Shown here: positions 17,097 to 25,899 of the stretch, in pieces | How the letters are laid out: every line of letters begins with the position of its first letter | How positions within the stretch are numbered: the stretch's first letter is position 1 | Source: Bacillota bacterium | GTDB lineage: Bacteria > Bacillota > Clostridia > Lachnospirales > Lachnospiraceae | NCBI GenBank assembly: GCA_023442465.1 | Contig: JAEZZQ010000017.1 | Location: forward strand, 57,981 to 121,980 | Length of the DNA stretch: 64,000 nt | Reading direction: 5' to 3' | Program-made: the position numbers and the translations under genes | The notes under the pieces: generated by a model | Database searches by the model: none | What the model was told of the DNA's origin: nothing | What the model saw: the letters and a program-made list of their open reading frames with translations, nothing else

Positions 17097-17474
17097 ATGT
17101 TAAAAAAAGTATCTACCGATAAGGCACCGGCTGCAATTGGGCCATATTCTCAAGGAATCATAGCAGGTGATATGCTGTTCGCATCGGGACAGATTCCCAT
17201 TGATCCGTCCACGGGCGATATCAAGGGAAGCGACATTATAGAACAAGCCGAACAGGTGATGAAAAATGTAGGAGCGATTCTTGCGGAGGTTAACACCGAT
17301 TACACTAAGGTAGTAAAGACGACATGTTTCTTAGCAGATATGGCAGATTTTGCGGCTTTTAACGGGGTATATGAAAAATATTTTACCGAGAAGCCCGCAC
17401 GTAGTTGTGTAGCGGCAAAACAGCTTCCGAAGAATGTTCTTTGTGAGGTAGAGGTTATCGCATATCTTGGCTGA
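17097..17474 (+). CDS. ridA: RidA family enamine/imine deaminase
   Basis: 125 residues, full family length. Signature segments are APAAIGPYSQGI, MLFASGQIPIDPSTGDI, the substrate-binding arginine in KPARSCVAAKQLPKNVLCEVE and the terminal IAYLG. RidA hydrolyses reactive 2-aminoacrylate and other enamines formed by PLP enzymes, protecting branched-chain and other PLP-dependent pathways. The ATG at 17097 follows AGGAGG at 7 nt and is clearly better than the in-frame upstream extension to 17004. Shikimate kinase follows 27 bp later. Confidence 0.96.
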   Translation: MLKKVSTDKAPAAIGPYSQGIIAGDMLFASGQIPIDPSTGDIKGSDIIEQAEQVMKNVGAILAEVNTDYTKVVKTTCFLADMADFAAFNGVYEKYFTEKPARSCVAAKQLPKNVLCEVEVIAYLG

Positions 17475-17501
17475 TGCAGAGGAAAGGCATATGGTTATAA
17501 G

Positions 17502-18029
17502 ATGAATAATGTTATTTTGATCGGTATGCCGGGCTCAGGAAAGAGTACCATAGGTGTGGTACTCGCCAAGCGCCTGGGATACCGTTTTGTAGATTCCGAT
17601 CTGGTCATTCAGGAGAGGACGGGAAAGCTCCTGCACCAGATTATAGAGGAAAAGGGAATTGACGGATTTATCCGTGTGGAAAATGAGGTAAATGAGTCAC
17701 TAGACATGGAGAAAACGGTTATTGCGACGGGAGGAAGTGCCGTTTACGGCAAGGAGGCCATGGTACACTTCAAAAGCATAGGAACAGTAATATACCTGAA
17801 GCTTTCCTGCGAATCGGTAGCCAATAGGCTGGGAGATTTGAATGAAAGAGGTGTTATCGTCCGCAAAGGGCAGACGTTAGAGGGTTTGTACGAGGAGAGA
17901 GTTCCCCTTTACCGGGGTTATGCGGATATCGTAATTGACTGTGAAGATAAAATGATAAAAGACATAGCGGCGGAAATCGAAGGTGCTTTAAAAAACCTGC
18001 GTCCGCCGGAGAGGACAGCGGAGTACTGA
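17502..18029 (+). CDS. aroK: Shikimate kinase
   Basis: 175 residues. Walker A GMPGSGKST (residues 8-16), shikimate-binding DSD (residues 32-34), TGGSAV (the GGGxV-like motif, here with Ser) and the lid region LNERGVIVRKGQTLEGLYEE, RVPLYRGYADIVI. It phosphorylates shikimate with ATP in the common aromatic pathway, which fits the trp operon 2 kb downstream. The Gly to Ser change in the third glycine of GGG is mild. A transporter gene begins 1 nt after its stop, so the two are likely co-translated. Confidence 0.93.
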   Translation: MNNVILIGMPGSGKSTIGVVLAKRLGYRFVDSDLVIQERTGKLLHQIIEEKGIDGFIRVENEVNESLDMEKTVIATGGSAVYGKEAMVHFKSIGTVIYLKLSCESVANRLGDLNERGVIVRKGQTLEGLYEERVPLYRGYADIVIDCEDKMIKDIAAEIEGALKNLRPPERTAEY

Positions 18030-18030
18030 T

Positions 18031-18942
18031 ATGAAAAAAACAGCGTTCACAAGCAGTCTGCTCTTATTTTTGGCGGCCGGCATCTGGGGCTTTGCTTTTG
18101 TGGCACAAAGCCTTGGCATGAATTATATGGGGCCTCTGATTTTTAACGGCACCCGGTTTTTCTTAGGAGGAATCGTACTTTTGCCTATAGTATTTATGGG
18201 GCAGAGAAAAAGAGGCGGGGAAAGAAGAAAGACGCCTTTTTCATTTATGTTAAAGGGCGGTGTATGCTGCGGCCTGGCGCTTTGCGTAGCCTCTATATTT
18301 CAACAGATAGGAATTAAATATACTACAGTTGGGAAGGCTGGATTTATCACCACCTTGTATATCGTTATCGTGCCGGTTCTCGGCTTGTTCCTGCATAAAA
18401 AAGTACGGGGAAGAGTTTGGATAGCCGCCGCAGTTGCGGTATGCGGACTTTATATGTTATGTGTGGGCGAGAACTTTTCGCTGGGAAGAGGGGATATATT
18501 TACTTTCATATGTTCGGTCCTGTTTTCTGTGCATATTTTACTGATCGATCACTTTGCGCCGAAGATGGACGGGGTGATACTATCCTGTATTCAATTTTTC
18601 GCGGCGGGTGCGATTTGCACCGTTATGGGACTTATTCTGGAGCAGCCTTCGTGGGAGCAGCTTCTTGCAGGAATCTGGCCGCTTTTATATGCGGGTGTCA
18701 TGTCCTGCGGAGTAGCATATACCTTGCAGGTCATAGCCCAGAAGAATGTGGAGCCTTCCGTGGCTTCCCTCATACTGAGCCTGGAGTCTTCGGTATCGCT
18801 GTTAGGCGGATGGCTTATCCTTGGGCAGGCGTTGTCGCAAAAGGAGTTGTTTGGCTGTGCCCTCGTATTTGGGGCGGTGGTCTTAGTACAGCTTCCGGAG
18901 AAAAGTCCTAAGGAAAGCGGAATATATAAAGAGGCGGTCTGA
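18031..18942 (+). CDS. EamA/DMT family transporter
   Basis: 303 residues with ten predicted transmembrane segments in two homologous halves. The EamA pattern is clear: AAGIWGFAFVAQSLGMNYMG at the N-terminus, FFLGGIVLLPIVF, AGFITTLYIVIVPVLGLFL, and in the second half AGVMSCGVAYTLQVIAQKNV followed by PSVASLILSLESSVSLLGGW. Family members export amino acids, metabolites or drugs; the substrate is not predictable. Coupling to aroK (1-nt gap) suggests a link to aromatic metabolism, as an inference only. Confidence 0.92.
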   Translation: MKKTAFTSSLLLFLAAGIWGFAFVAQSLGMNYMGPLIFNGTRFFLGGIVLLPIVFMGQRKRGGERRKTPFSFMLKGGVCCGLALCVASIFQQIGIKYTTVGKAGFITTLYIVIVPVLGLFLHKKVRGRVWIAAAVAVCGLYMLCVGENFSLGRGDIFTFICSVLFSVHILLIDHFAPKMDGVILSCIQFFAAGAICTVMGLILEQPSWEQLLAGIWPLLYAGVMSCGVAYTLQVIAQKNVEPSVASLILSLESSVSLLGGWLILGQALSQKELFGCALVFGAVVLVQLPEKSPKESGIYKEAV

Positions 18943-19019
18943 AGAAGAAACGGAACTCTACGGCGCGTTTATTGCCTGGTAAGGCGTAAGCGGTTAATAT
19001 GAATCTAGGAGGTAACCTC

Positions 19020-19607
19020 ATGGATTGCAGTAAAGTGGGCAAATTGATTTACGATTTGCGGAGAGAAAAAGGAATGACACAGAAGCAGCTGGCGGATGCC
19101 ATGAACATAAGCGATAAGGCCATTTCGAAATGGGAACGCGGGATGGGCTGTCCGGACGTGTCTTTATTGCAGGAGCTATCGGGAATCCTGGAAGTTAACA
19201 TTGAAAAAATTCTGCTGGGAGATTTGGAGCCGAACAGTGCAGAGGCCGGAAATATGAAAAAAATCAAGTTTTATGTATGCCCCACCTGCGCAAATATCAT
19301 TACTTCCGCCGGGGAGGCGCAGATATCCTGCTGCGGGCGAAAGCTGCCGGCTCTCATTCCTCAAAAGGCGCAGGGAGTGCATAGCCTGAACGTGGAGACG
19401 GTGGAGGAGGACTATTATATTACGTTCTCTCACGAAATGAGCAAGGAGCATTTTCTTAATTTTATCGCGTTTGTTACTTTGGACAAGGTACTGCTCATAA
19501 GGCTGTATCCCGAGCAAAGCGGCGAAGTGCGTTTCCCCAGGCTCAGAGGCAGGGGCACATTATATTTTGGATGCAGCCGTCACGGTCTGTGGGAAGAAAA
19601 AATATAA
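19020..19607 (+). CDS. XRE family regulator with a C-terminal desulforedoxin-like cysteine domain
   Basis: 195 residues from the ATG at 19020, 7 nt after the near-perfect TAGGAGGT; an in-frame ATG at 18999 is rejected because it lies upstream of that site. Residues 1-65 are a Cro/CI helix-turn-helix (KGMTQKQLADAMNISDKAIS, KWERG). Residues 80-110 hold CPTCANI and SCCGRKL, a four-cysteine metal knuckle like that of desulforedoxin/desulfoferrodoxin, followed by a beta-rich domain with YYITFSHEM. A Fe- or Zn-binding redox-sensing regulator is likely. The trp promoter starts 10 bp after its stop. Confidence 0.85.
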   Translation: MDCSKVGKLIYDLRREKGMTQKQLADAMNISDKAISKWERGMGCPDVSLLQELSGILEVNIEKILLGDLEPNSAEAGNMKKIKFYVCPTCANIITSAGEAQISCCGRKLPALIPQKAQGVHSLNVETVEEDYYITFSHEMSKEHFLNFIAFVTLDKVLLIRLYPEQSGEVRFPRLRGRGTLYFGCSRHGLWEEKI

Positions 19608-19616
19608 ATTGAAGTC

Positions 19617-19645
19617 TTGACATGAGCAAAATTCAGTGATAGAAT
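19617..19645 (+). promoter_or_regulatory. trp operon promoter
   Basis: TTGACA at 19617-19622, a spacer of exactly 17 bp and TAGAAT at 19640-19645. Transcription should start near 19652, at the beginning of the T-box leader. Confidence 0.8.
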
Positions 19646-19651
19646 ACAGAA

Positions 19652-19984
19652 AATTAAATAAATCCATGAAAACCGTTGAAGTGGAGATAAAAACAGATGT
19701 TGCCCTTACAGAGAGCCGGGATTGCTGAGAACCGGCAGAATGCAGTTTGTTAAATGGACCACGGAGGGCGCAGTCAAAGGCTACCAGCAGTACAGCCGAG
19801 TATTCAGCGACGTAAAGCACACGTTAGTTGCTGGGAATATGATAGTATTCCTTAAAGAGCAGGAGATTTCAGCATATATTTAAACCTTTGGAATAGATGC
19901 TTCTCCTGAATCAAGGTGGCACCGCGGATAGAGATTCTAATCCGTCCTTGACAATATGAAAATATTGTCAAGGGCGGTTTTTTT
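19652..19984 (+). ncRNA. Tryptophan T-box riboswitch (T-box leader)
   Basis: The conserved T-box bulge sequence AAGGTGGCACCGCGG lies at 19913-19927. It is followed by the intrinsic terminator CCTTGACAATAT-GAAA-ATATTGTCAAGG (19946-19973) and a T-run. In stem I the specifier loop contains TGG at 19755-19757 in the context AAATGGACC, which reads tryptophan. Uncharged tRNA-Trp should pair with TGG and with the T-box, stabilise the antiterminator and allow trpEGDCFBA transcription. Promoter, leader and terminator are complete, and the specifier agrees with the downstream pathway. Confidence 0.95.
19942..19984 (+). terminator. T-box-controlled intrinsic terminator
   Basis: A 12-bp perfect stem with a GAAA loop (19946-19973), extended by CCG/CGG, then TTTTTTT. 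It competes with the antiterminator that uses the ACCGCGG part of the T-box. Confidence 0.92.
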
Positions 19985-19997
19985 ATGTAATAGAAAA

Positions 19998-20060
19998 GTA
20001 CTCCTATTACATAAAAACGGATGCGCAGCTACGGGCGGAACAAAAGCTGCGCTGCTCGTA
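19998..20060 (+). repeat. Dispersed GC-hairpin repeat, family 3, copy A
   Basis: TACTCCTATTACATAAAAAC followed by GGATGCGCAGCT and a second arm AGCTGCGC, giving an 8-bp hairpin (GCGCAGCT/AGCTGCGC). The same order of blocks occurs inverted at 56811-56870 and partly at 32290-32323 and 57671-57690. It lies between the trp terminator and trpE, so it is part of the read-through leader. Confidence 0.5.
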
Positions 20061-20110
20061 GAAATGTGCAATAGCCCTGTTCATCAAAAAAGTAAAAGGA
20101 GGAACCCAAT

Positions 20111-21574
20111 ATGTACACACCAACCCTGGAAGAAGTTAAGGCTTTTGCCAAAGATTACAAGATGGTACCGATCAGCCGCGTCATTTATTCCGATTTCTGC
20201 ACCCCGATAGAGGTGCTCAGAATATTGAAATCGGTAAGCTGCCACTGTTATATGTTAGAAAGTCTTGAGGATACGGATCAATGGGGAAGATACACCTTCT
20301 TAGGTTACGACCCCAAATTGGAAATCACCTGTACGGACAGGACAGTGCGGATCAGTACGGGCACGGAGTTAGTGATAAAGGATGCGAATCCCGCCCAGTA
20401 CATCAGGCAGATCATCGAGGAGAACAAAAGCCCGCGGATCAAAGAGCTTCCCACCTTTACCGGAGGACTGGTAGGATATTTTTCCTACGATTATATAAAA
20501 TACAGCGAACCTTCCTTGAATCTCGACGCCAAGGACGAGGAAAACTTCAAGGACGTAGATCTTATGCTTTTCGATAAGGTAATCGCCTTCGATAATCTGA
20601 AGCAGAAAATGATTCTGATTGTCAATATGAAGACGGATTCTCCTGCGGAAAACTATAAGAAAGCGATGCGGGAGCTTAACGACATGGAGGCGCTTATTAC
20701 CAAGGGAACTCCGGCACAGATACAGCCCCTTCGTATCAAATCCGAGTTTCGTCCGCTTTTTAGGGAGAAAGAATATTGCTGGATGGTAGAAAAAGCGAAA
20801 CACTATATCAGAGAAGGTGACATCTTTCAGGTGGTGCTGTCCAACCGATTGGAGGCAGATGTGGAAGGAAGCCTTTTCGATACTTACCGGGTGCTTCGAA
20901 CGACCAATCCTTCCCCCTATATGTTCTATTTCAGCAGCGACGATATCGAAATAGCGGGAGCTTCGCCGGAGACTTTGGTAAAGCTGGAGAACGGCAGCCT
21001 GTACACCTTCCCGTTAGCCGGAACGAGACCGAGGGGGAAGACGGAGGAAGAGGATGAGAGGCTGGAAAAGGAACTGCTTGCAGACCCCAAGGAGCTTGCC
21101 GAACATAATATGCTGGTGGACTTGGGCAGAAACGATATTGGTAAGGTTAGCCGTTTCGGCTCGGTCCATGTGGAAGAATACATGTCCATCGAGAAATTCT
21201 CTCATGTTATGCATATCGGTTCTACGGTGAAGGGGGAAATCAGACAGGATAAAACACCCTTAGATGCGATAGGCGCGGTGCTTCCTGCAGGAACTCTTTC
21301 AGGAGCTCCGAAGATCAGGGCCTGCGAGATTATCAATGAGTTAGAGAATAACAAGAGAGGAATATACGGCGGAGCCATAGGATATATCGATTTCACGGGA
21401 AATATGGATACCTGCATCGCTATAAGGATTGCCTTTAAGAAAAATGGAAAGGTATTCATCCGATCGGGAGCAGGAATTGTGGCGGACAGCGTACCGGAGA
21501 AAGAATATCAGGAGTGTATCAACAAAGCGAAGGCAGTAATGAATGCCCTGGAAGCGGCAGAAGGAGGAGTCTAG
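20111..21574 (+). CDS. trpE: Anthranilate synthase component I
   Basis: 487 residues, RBS AGGAGGAACCC. It converts chorismate plus ammonia to anthranilate. Chorismate-binding core motifs are IREGDIFQVVLSNR, LKLAGTRPRG-like PLAGTRPRGKTEEED, LVDLGRNDIGKVS, GTLSGAPKIRA and GGAIGYIDFTGN, all present. The N-terminal LLES-type feedback site appears as YMLESLEDTDQWGRYTFLG, so tryptophan inhibition is expected. First gene after the T-box; trpG follows 1 nt after its stop. Confidence 0.98.
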   Translation: MYTPTLEEVKAFAKDYKMVPISRVIYSDFCTPIEVLRILKSVSCHCYMLESLEDTDQWGRYTFLGYDPKLEITCTDRTVRISTGTELVIKDANPAQYIRQIIEENKSPRIKELPTFTGGLVGYFSYDYIKYSEPSLNLDAKDEENFKDVDLMLFDKVIAFDNLKQKMILIVNMKTDSPAENYKKAMRELNDMEALITKGTPAQIQPLRIKSEFRPLFREKEYCWMVEKAKHYIREGDIFQVVLSNRLEADVEGSLFDTYRVLRTTNPSPYMFYFSSDDIEIAGASPETLVKLENGSLYTFPLAGTRPRGKTEEEDERLEKELLADPKELAEHNMLVDLGRNDIGKVSRFGSVHVEEYMSIEKFSHVMHIGSTVKGEIRQDKTPLDAIGAVLPAGTLSGAPKIRACEIINELENNKRGIYGGAIGYIDFTGNMDTCIAIRIAFKKNGKVFIRSGAGIVADSVPEKEYQECINKAKAVMNALEAAEGGV

Positions 21575-21575
21575 T

Positions 21576-22142
21576 ATGATACTGTTAATCGACAATTACG
21601 ATAGTTTTTCTTATAACTTATATCAGCTTATCGGCTCCATAGACCCGGGAATTAAGGTAATCCGTAACGACGAACTGACGATTCCCGAAATAGAGAAGCT
21701 GGATATCAGCCATATCGTTTTATCACCCGGTCCGGGCAGACCGGCAGATGCGGGAATCTGTGAGAAGGTGATCGAGCATTTTGCAGGGAAGATTCCGATA
21801 CTCGGCGTATGCCTCGGACATCAGGCGATATGCGAAGCTTACGGCGCACAAATATCCTATGCGAAGGAGCTTATGCACGGGAAACAGTCCCAGCTATCGG
21901 TAGAGAAGGACTGCAAACTTTTTAAAGGGCTTCCTGAGACGATGAAAGCGGCAAGATACCATTCCCTCGCCGCAGTGGAAGATACCATGCCGGAGGAGCT
22001 GCTCATAACGGCGAGAACCGAGGATGGAGAAATCATGGGAGTGAAACACAGAGACTTCGAAGTATACGGCGTTCAGTTCCATCCCGAGTCCATCCTTACA
22101 CCGAATGGGGAAACGATCCTTCGTAACTTTTTGAAGGCATAA
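21576..22142 (+). CDS. trpG: Anthranilate synthase component II (glutamine amidotransferase)
   Basis: 188 residues from ATG 21576 with AAGGAGG within the end of trpE. Class I glutamine amidotransferase: oxyanion segment LSPGPGRPADAG, nucleophile elbow GVCLGHQAI with the catalytic cysteine, and the His/Glu pair in GVQFHPESILT. It supplies ammonia to TrpE. Such proteins often serve PabA as well, but no pab genes are nearby. Not fused to trpD, unlike in enterobacteria. Confidence 0.97.
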   Translation: MILLIDNYDSFSYNLYQLIGSIDPGIKVIRNDELTIPEIEKLDISHIVLSPGPGRPADAGICEKVIEHFAGKIPILGVCLGHQAICEAYGAQISYAKELMHGKQSQLSVEKDCKLFKGLPETMKAARYHSLAAVEDTMPEELLITARTEDGEIMGVKHRDFEVYGVQFHPESILTPNGETILRNFLKA

Positions 22143-22192
22143 GCAAACTTTTAACCGAATAAAACAGTGAAACCGGAAGGGAGATTAAGAAG

Positions 22193-23200
22193 ATGATAAA
22201 GGAAGCGATTCAAAAGGTAGTAACGAAACAGGATCTGAGCTATCAGGAAGCGGAAGTGGTAATGGATGAAATTATGAGCGGCAGCGCCTCTCAGATTCAG
22301 ATGTCCGCATACCTGACAGCACTGTCATTAAAGGGAGAAAATATTGAGGAAATCACCGCTTCGGCAGCAGGCATGAGAAAGCACTGCATTCGCTTGCTTC
22401 ACGACATGGAGGTATTGGAAATCGTAGGTACGGGAGGAGATAAATCCAACTCCTTCAACATATCCACCACTTCGGCAATCGTCGTATCGGCTATGGGAGT
22501 CCCTGTTGCCAAGCATGGCAACCGTGCAGCCAGCAGCAAATGCGGAGCGGCGGACGTGCTGGAGGCGTTAGGAGTGAACATCAATATCTCTCCGGAAAAG
22601 AGCAAGGAGCTTCTGGAGAAAATAGGAATCTGCTTTCTGTTCGCGCAGAACTATCATATAGCCATGAAATATGTGGCTCCGGTGAGAAAAGAACTGGGAA
22701 TCCGCACTGTATTCAATATTCTCGGCCCTCTTTCCAATCCGGCGGGAGCCAATATGCAGCTTCTTGGCGTATACGATGAGGAACTGGTGGAGCCCATGGC
22801 GAAGGTGCTTGCCAATCTGGGAGTCAAGAATGCAATGGTAGTGTTCGGTCAGGACGGCCTCGATGAGATTTCCATGAGTTCCCCTACCACCGTGTGCGAA
22901 GTAAGAAACAACGAGTTCAAAAAATATACGCTGGAGCCCGAGCAGTTTGGTATGGTAAGATGTAAAAAGGAAGAACTGCTTGGAGGAACTCCCGAGGAAA
23001 ATGCACAGATTACCCTCTCGATTCTGAAAGGAGAAAAGGGACCCAAAAGGGATGCAGTAGTGCTTAATTCAGCTGCTGCGCTTTATGTGGCGGATTCTTC
23101 CCTTACCTTACAGGAGGCGGTTTGCAAAGTGCAGGAAACGATAGACGATGGAAGTGCACTTAAACAATTGGAACGTTTTATATCTTTATCTAATTCCTGA
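22193..23200 (+). CDS. trpD: Anthranilate phosphoribosyltransferase
   Basis: 335 residues, typical length. Joins anthranilate to PRPP. Motifs are EIVGTGGDKSNSFNISTTSA (PRPP-binding GTGGD), VAKHGNRAASSKCGAADVLE, and NILGPLSNPAGANMQLLGVY. GGGAGATTAAG precedes the ATG at 22193; 50 bp separate it from trpG. No anomalies. Confidence 0.98.
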   Translation: MIKEAIQKVVTKQDLSYQEAEVVMDEIMSGSASQIQMSAYLTALSLKGENIEEITASAAGMRKHCIRLLHDMEVLEIVGTGGDKSNSFNISTTSAIVVSAMGVPVAKHGNRAASSKCGAADVLEALGVNINISPEKSKELLEKIGICFLFAQNYHIAMKYVAPVRKELGIRTVFNILGPLSNPAGANMQLLGVYDEELVEPMAKVLANLGVKNAMVVFGQDGLDEISMSSPTTVCEVRNNEFKKYTLEPEQFGMVRCKKEELLGGTPEENAQITLSILKGEKGPKRDAVVLNSAAALYVADSSLTLQEAVCKVQETIDDGSALKQLERFISLSNS

Positions 23201-23298
23201 TATGTGATCTGCGGCAAAAGAAACTGGAAAAAGAGAAAAAGAGAATATTGAAATCGATTCGAAAACCAAAGCAGGTTTTAGAAAAAGGAGTTTATATC

Positions 23299-24096
23299 AT
23301 GATATTAGAGGAAATTGCGGCAAAGACCCGTGTGAGGGTGGAGGAGCTGAAAAAAAAGAGAGACATTTATTCCTTGCGAAGGGATGCGGAGGCAATGGTC
23401 TCCGATATGGAAAAAAGAGGAGACTTTCCCTTTAAGAAGGCGCTATCTGCAGAAGGGATGTCCTTTATTTGTGAGGTGAAGAAGGCTTCTCCGTCGAAGG
23501 GCGTTATTGCGGAGGAATTTCCCTATCTGGATATTGCGAAGGAATATGAAGAGGCGGGAGCGGCAGCGATTTCCGTACTGACAGAGCCCTATTATTTCCT
23601 GGGCAGCGACAGCTACCTGGAGCAGATAGTATCAGCGGTGAAGATACCGGTGCTTAGAAAGGACTTTACGGTGGATGAGTATCAGATCTTTGAAGCGAAG
23701 CTGCTCGGTGCCTCCGGCGTTCTGCTGATTTGTACGCTCCTCGAGGAAAAGCGGTTAAAGGAATATCTGGAAATCGCACATAGTCTCGGACTGTCCGCCC
23801 TCGTGGAGGCACATACGGAGGATGAAGTAGAAGCAGCGCTTCGTGCGGACGCCGGAATCATAGGAGTAAATAACCGGAACCTGAAAACTTTCGAGGTTGA
23901 CATAACAATCAGCAGCCGTCTGCGGAAACTTGTCCCCGAAGAAATAATCTTCGTATCGGAGAGCGGAATCAAGACGGCGCAGGATGTGGCAATACTTAAG
24001 CAGAATAAGACGGATGCCGTACTGATCGGGGAGACCTTTATGCGAAGTCCCGATAAGAAAAGGCAGCTTGCCATATTGCGGGGAGAAGAAATGTGA
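23299..24096 (+). CDS. trpC: Indole-3-glycerol-phosphate synthase
   Basis: 265 residues, TIM-barrel. Conserved segments are FICEVKKASPSKGVI, VLTEPYYFLGS, VLRKDFTVDEYQI, and VSESGIKTAQD, with LVEAHTEDEV and GVNNRNLKTFEVD between. It performs ring closure of CdRP. The ATG at 23299 follows AAAAAGGAG; the in-frame extension to 23248 is not supported. A stand-alone trpC, with trpF as the next separate gene overlapping by 4 nt. Confidence 0.97.
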   Translation: MILEEIAAKTRVRVEELKKKRDIYSLRRDAEAMVSDMEKRGDFPFKKALSAEGMSFICEVKKASPSKGVIAEEFPYLDIAKEYEEAGAAAISVLTEPYYFLGSDSYLEQIVSAVKIPVLRKDFTVDEYQIFEAKLLGASGVLLICTLLEEKRLKEYLEIAHSLGLSALVEAHTEDEVEAALRADAGIIGVNNRNLKTFEVDITISSRLRKLVPEEIIFVSESGIKTAQDVAILKQNKTDAVLIGETFMRSPDKKRQLAILRGEEM

Positions 24097-24722
24097 AATC
24101 GAAAATAAAAATATGCGGACTTACGAGGGAATGTGATATCGATTATGTGAATGAGGCCGGCCCCGAGTATCTCGGCTTCGTGTTTGCAGGCAGCAGGAGG
24201 CAGATAGACGAAGCAGGGGCAGCACGCCTTAAGTCCAGAACAAAAAGCGGGATAGCCGCCGTGGGCGTATTCGTGAATGCGCCCGCAGAGCAGGTAATCA
24301 GGCTTATGGAGAACGGTATCATCGATATAGTACAGCTTCACGGGCAGGAAACGCCCTCCTATGTGGAAGAAATCAAGCGGCGGGCAAACGGCCCTGTCAT
24401 CAAAGCAATTCGTATCGGAGAAGAAGAATATCCTTTCGCTTATTTCGAAGAATATGCCAATGCGGGAACAGATTACTTCTTGTTCGACAGCGGGACGTCA
24501 GGGGGAGGCTATGGAGGAACCGGAGTGGTCTTTGACTGGAACCGGATTCCAAGGACGCCGCTTCCGTATTTTCTGGCGGGTGGACTGCATGCGGAGAATA
24601 TAGGCGCTGCCCTTTCCCATGCACAGCCTTATGCGGTGGACATAAGCAGCGGCGTAGAGACAAACGGAGTAAAGGATAGAGATAAAATATTGGAAATCAT
24701 AAGGAGAGTCAGAGATGTCTAA
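24093..24722 (+). CDS. trpF: Phosphoribosylanthranilate isomerase
   Basis: 209 residues. Start is GTG at 24093, overlapping the trpC stop in the arrangement ATGTGA, with GGGGAGAAG upstream, so translation is coupled. Motifs are KIKICGLTRECDI with the catalytic cysteine, YLGFVFAGSRRQI, VQLHGQE, YFLFDSGTSGG with catalytic Asp, and FLAGGLHAENI. It catalyses the Amadori rearrangement of PRA to CdRP. Its end overlaps trpB by 8 nt. Confidence 0.96.
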   Translation: MKSKIKICGLTRECDIDYVNEAGPEYLGFVFAGSRRQIDEAGAARLKSRTKSGIAAVGVFVNAPAEQVIRLMENGIIDIVQLHGQETPSYVEEIKRRANGPVIKAIRIGEEEYPFAYFEEYANAGTDYFLFDSGTSGGGYGGTGVVFDWNRIPRTPLPYFLAGGLHAENIGAALSHAQPYAVDISSGVETNGVKDRDKILEIIRRVRDV

Positions 24723-25899
24723 GGGAAGATTTGGCGTGCACGGCGGACAGTATGTACCGGAGACGCTTATGAATGAAGTGATTAAGTTAGAAGAAAGCTA
24801 TGAGTTTTATAAAAATGATCCTGAATTTATTAAGGAACTGGATGATTTGCTTAAAAATTATGCGGGCCGCCCTTCTCTTCTGTATTATGCAGAGCGAATG
24901 ACGCAGGATTTGGGGGGAGCTAAGATCTATTTAAAGAGAGAGGATTTGAATCATACCGGCTCCCACAAAATCAACAATGTATTAGGTCAGGTGCTCCTTG
25001 CGAAAAAAATGGGAAAGACGAGAGTTATCGCGGAAACCGGGGCAGGACAGCACGGCGTGGCTACAGCAACGGCAGCAGCGCTCCTGGGCATGGAATGCGA
25101 GATTTTCATGGGAAAAGAGGATACGGACAGGCAGGCGTTGAACGTATACCGCATGGAACTTCTGGGCGCGAAGGTGCATCCGGTCACAAGCGGAACGATG
25201 ACGTTAAAGGATGCGGTAAACGAGACGATGCGGGAATGGACCAACAGAGTGAGCGATACCCACTACGTATTGGGTTCCGTCATGGGCCCCCATCCTTTCC
25301 CCACGATTGTCAGGGATTTTCAGAGCGTAATCAGCAAGGAAGCGAGAGAACAGATTCTGGAATACGAAGGAAAGCTTCCTGACGCTGTGGTTGCCTGCGT
25401 AGGCGGCGGAAGCAATGCCATGGGAATGTTTTATAATTTTATCGGAGATAAAGAGGTGGCCCTGATAGGCTGCGAGGCGGCAGGGCATGGGCTGAATACG
25501 CAGAAGCATGCGGCGACCATCGCCAAGGGAACGCTCGGCGTATTCCATGGGATGAAATCCTACTTCTGTCAGGACGAATACGGACAGATCGCGCCGGTCT
25601 ATTCCATATCTGCCGGTTTGGATTATCCGGGAATCGGGCCGGAGCACGCCAATCTGCACGACAGCGAACGGGCGCAGTATGTTCCCGTTACGGATGATGA
25701 GGCGGTGGATGCATTTGAGTATTTGGCGAGGACGGAAGGCATTATATGCGCAATAGAGAGTGCCCATGCGGTTGCCCATGTGAGAAAGATAGCATCCACA
25801 ATGAAGAAAGACGACGTGATCATCGTCTGTCTTTCCGGCAGAGGTGACAAAGACGTGGCGGCAATCGCCAGATATAAGGGGGTAAATATCCATGAATAA
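24715..25899 (+). CDS. trpB: Tryptophan synthase beta chain
   Basis: 394 residues, TrpB1 type. The PLP lysine is in LNHTGSHKINNVLGQ; GAGQHGVATATAAALLGMEC, the serine-binding and COMM-domain segments, and the phosphate-binding VGGGSNAMGMF are all present. It condenses indole with serine. It overlaps trpF and trpA by 8 nt each, so the last three genes form a tightly coupled block. Confidence 0.98.
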   Translation: MSKGRFGVHGGQYVPETLMNEVIKLEESYEFYKNDPEFIKELDDLLKNYAGRPSLLYYAERMTQDLGGAKIYLKREDLNHTGSHKINNVLGQVLLAKKMGKTRVIAETGAGQHGVATATAAALLGMECEIFMGKEDTDRQALNVYRMELLGAKVHPVTSGTMTLKDAVNETMREWTNRVSDTHYVLGSVMGPHPFPTIVRDFQSVISKEAREQILEYEGKLPDAVVACVGGGSNAMGMFYNFIGDKEVALIGCEAAGHGLNTQKHAATIAKGTLGVFHGMKSYFCQDEYGQIAPVYSISAGLDYPGIGPEHANLHDSERAQYVPVTDDEAVDAFEYLARTEGIICAIESAHAVAHVRKIASTMKKDDVIIVCLSGRGDKDVAAIARYKGVNIHE

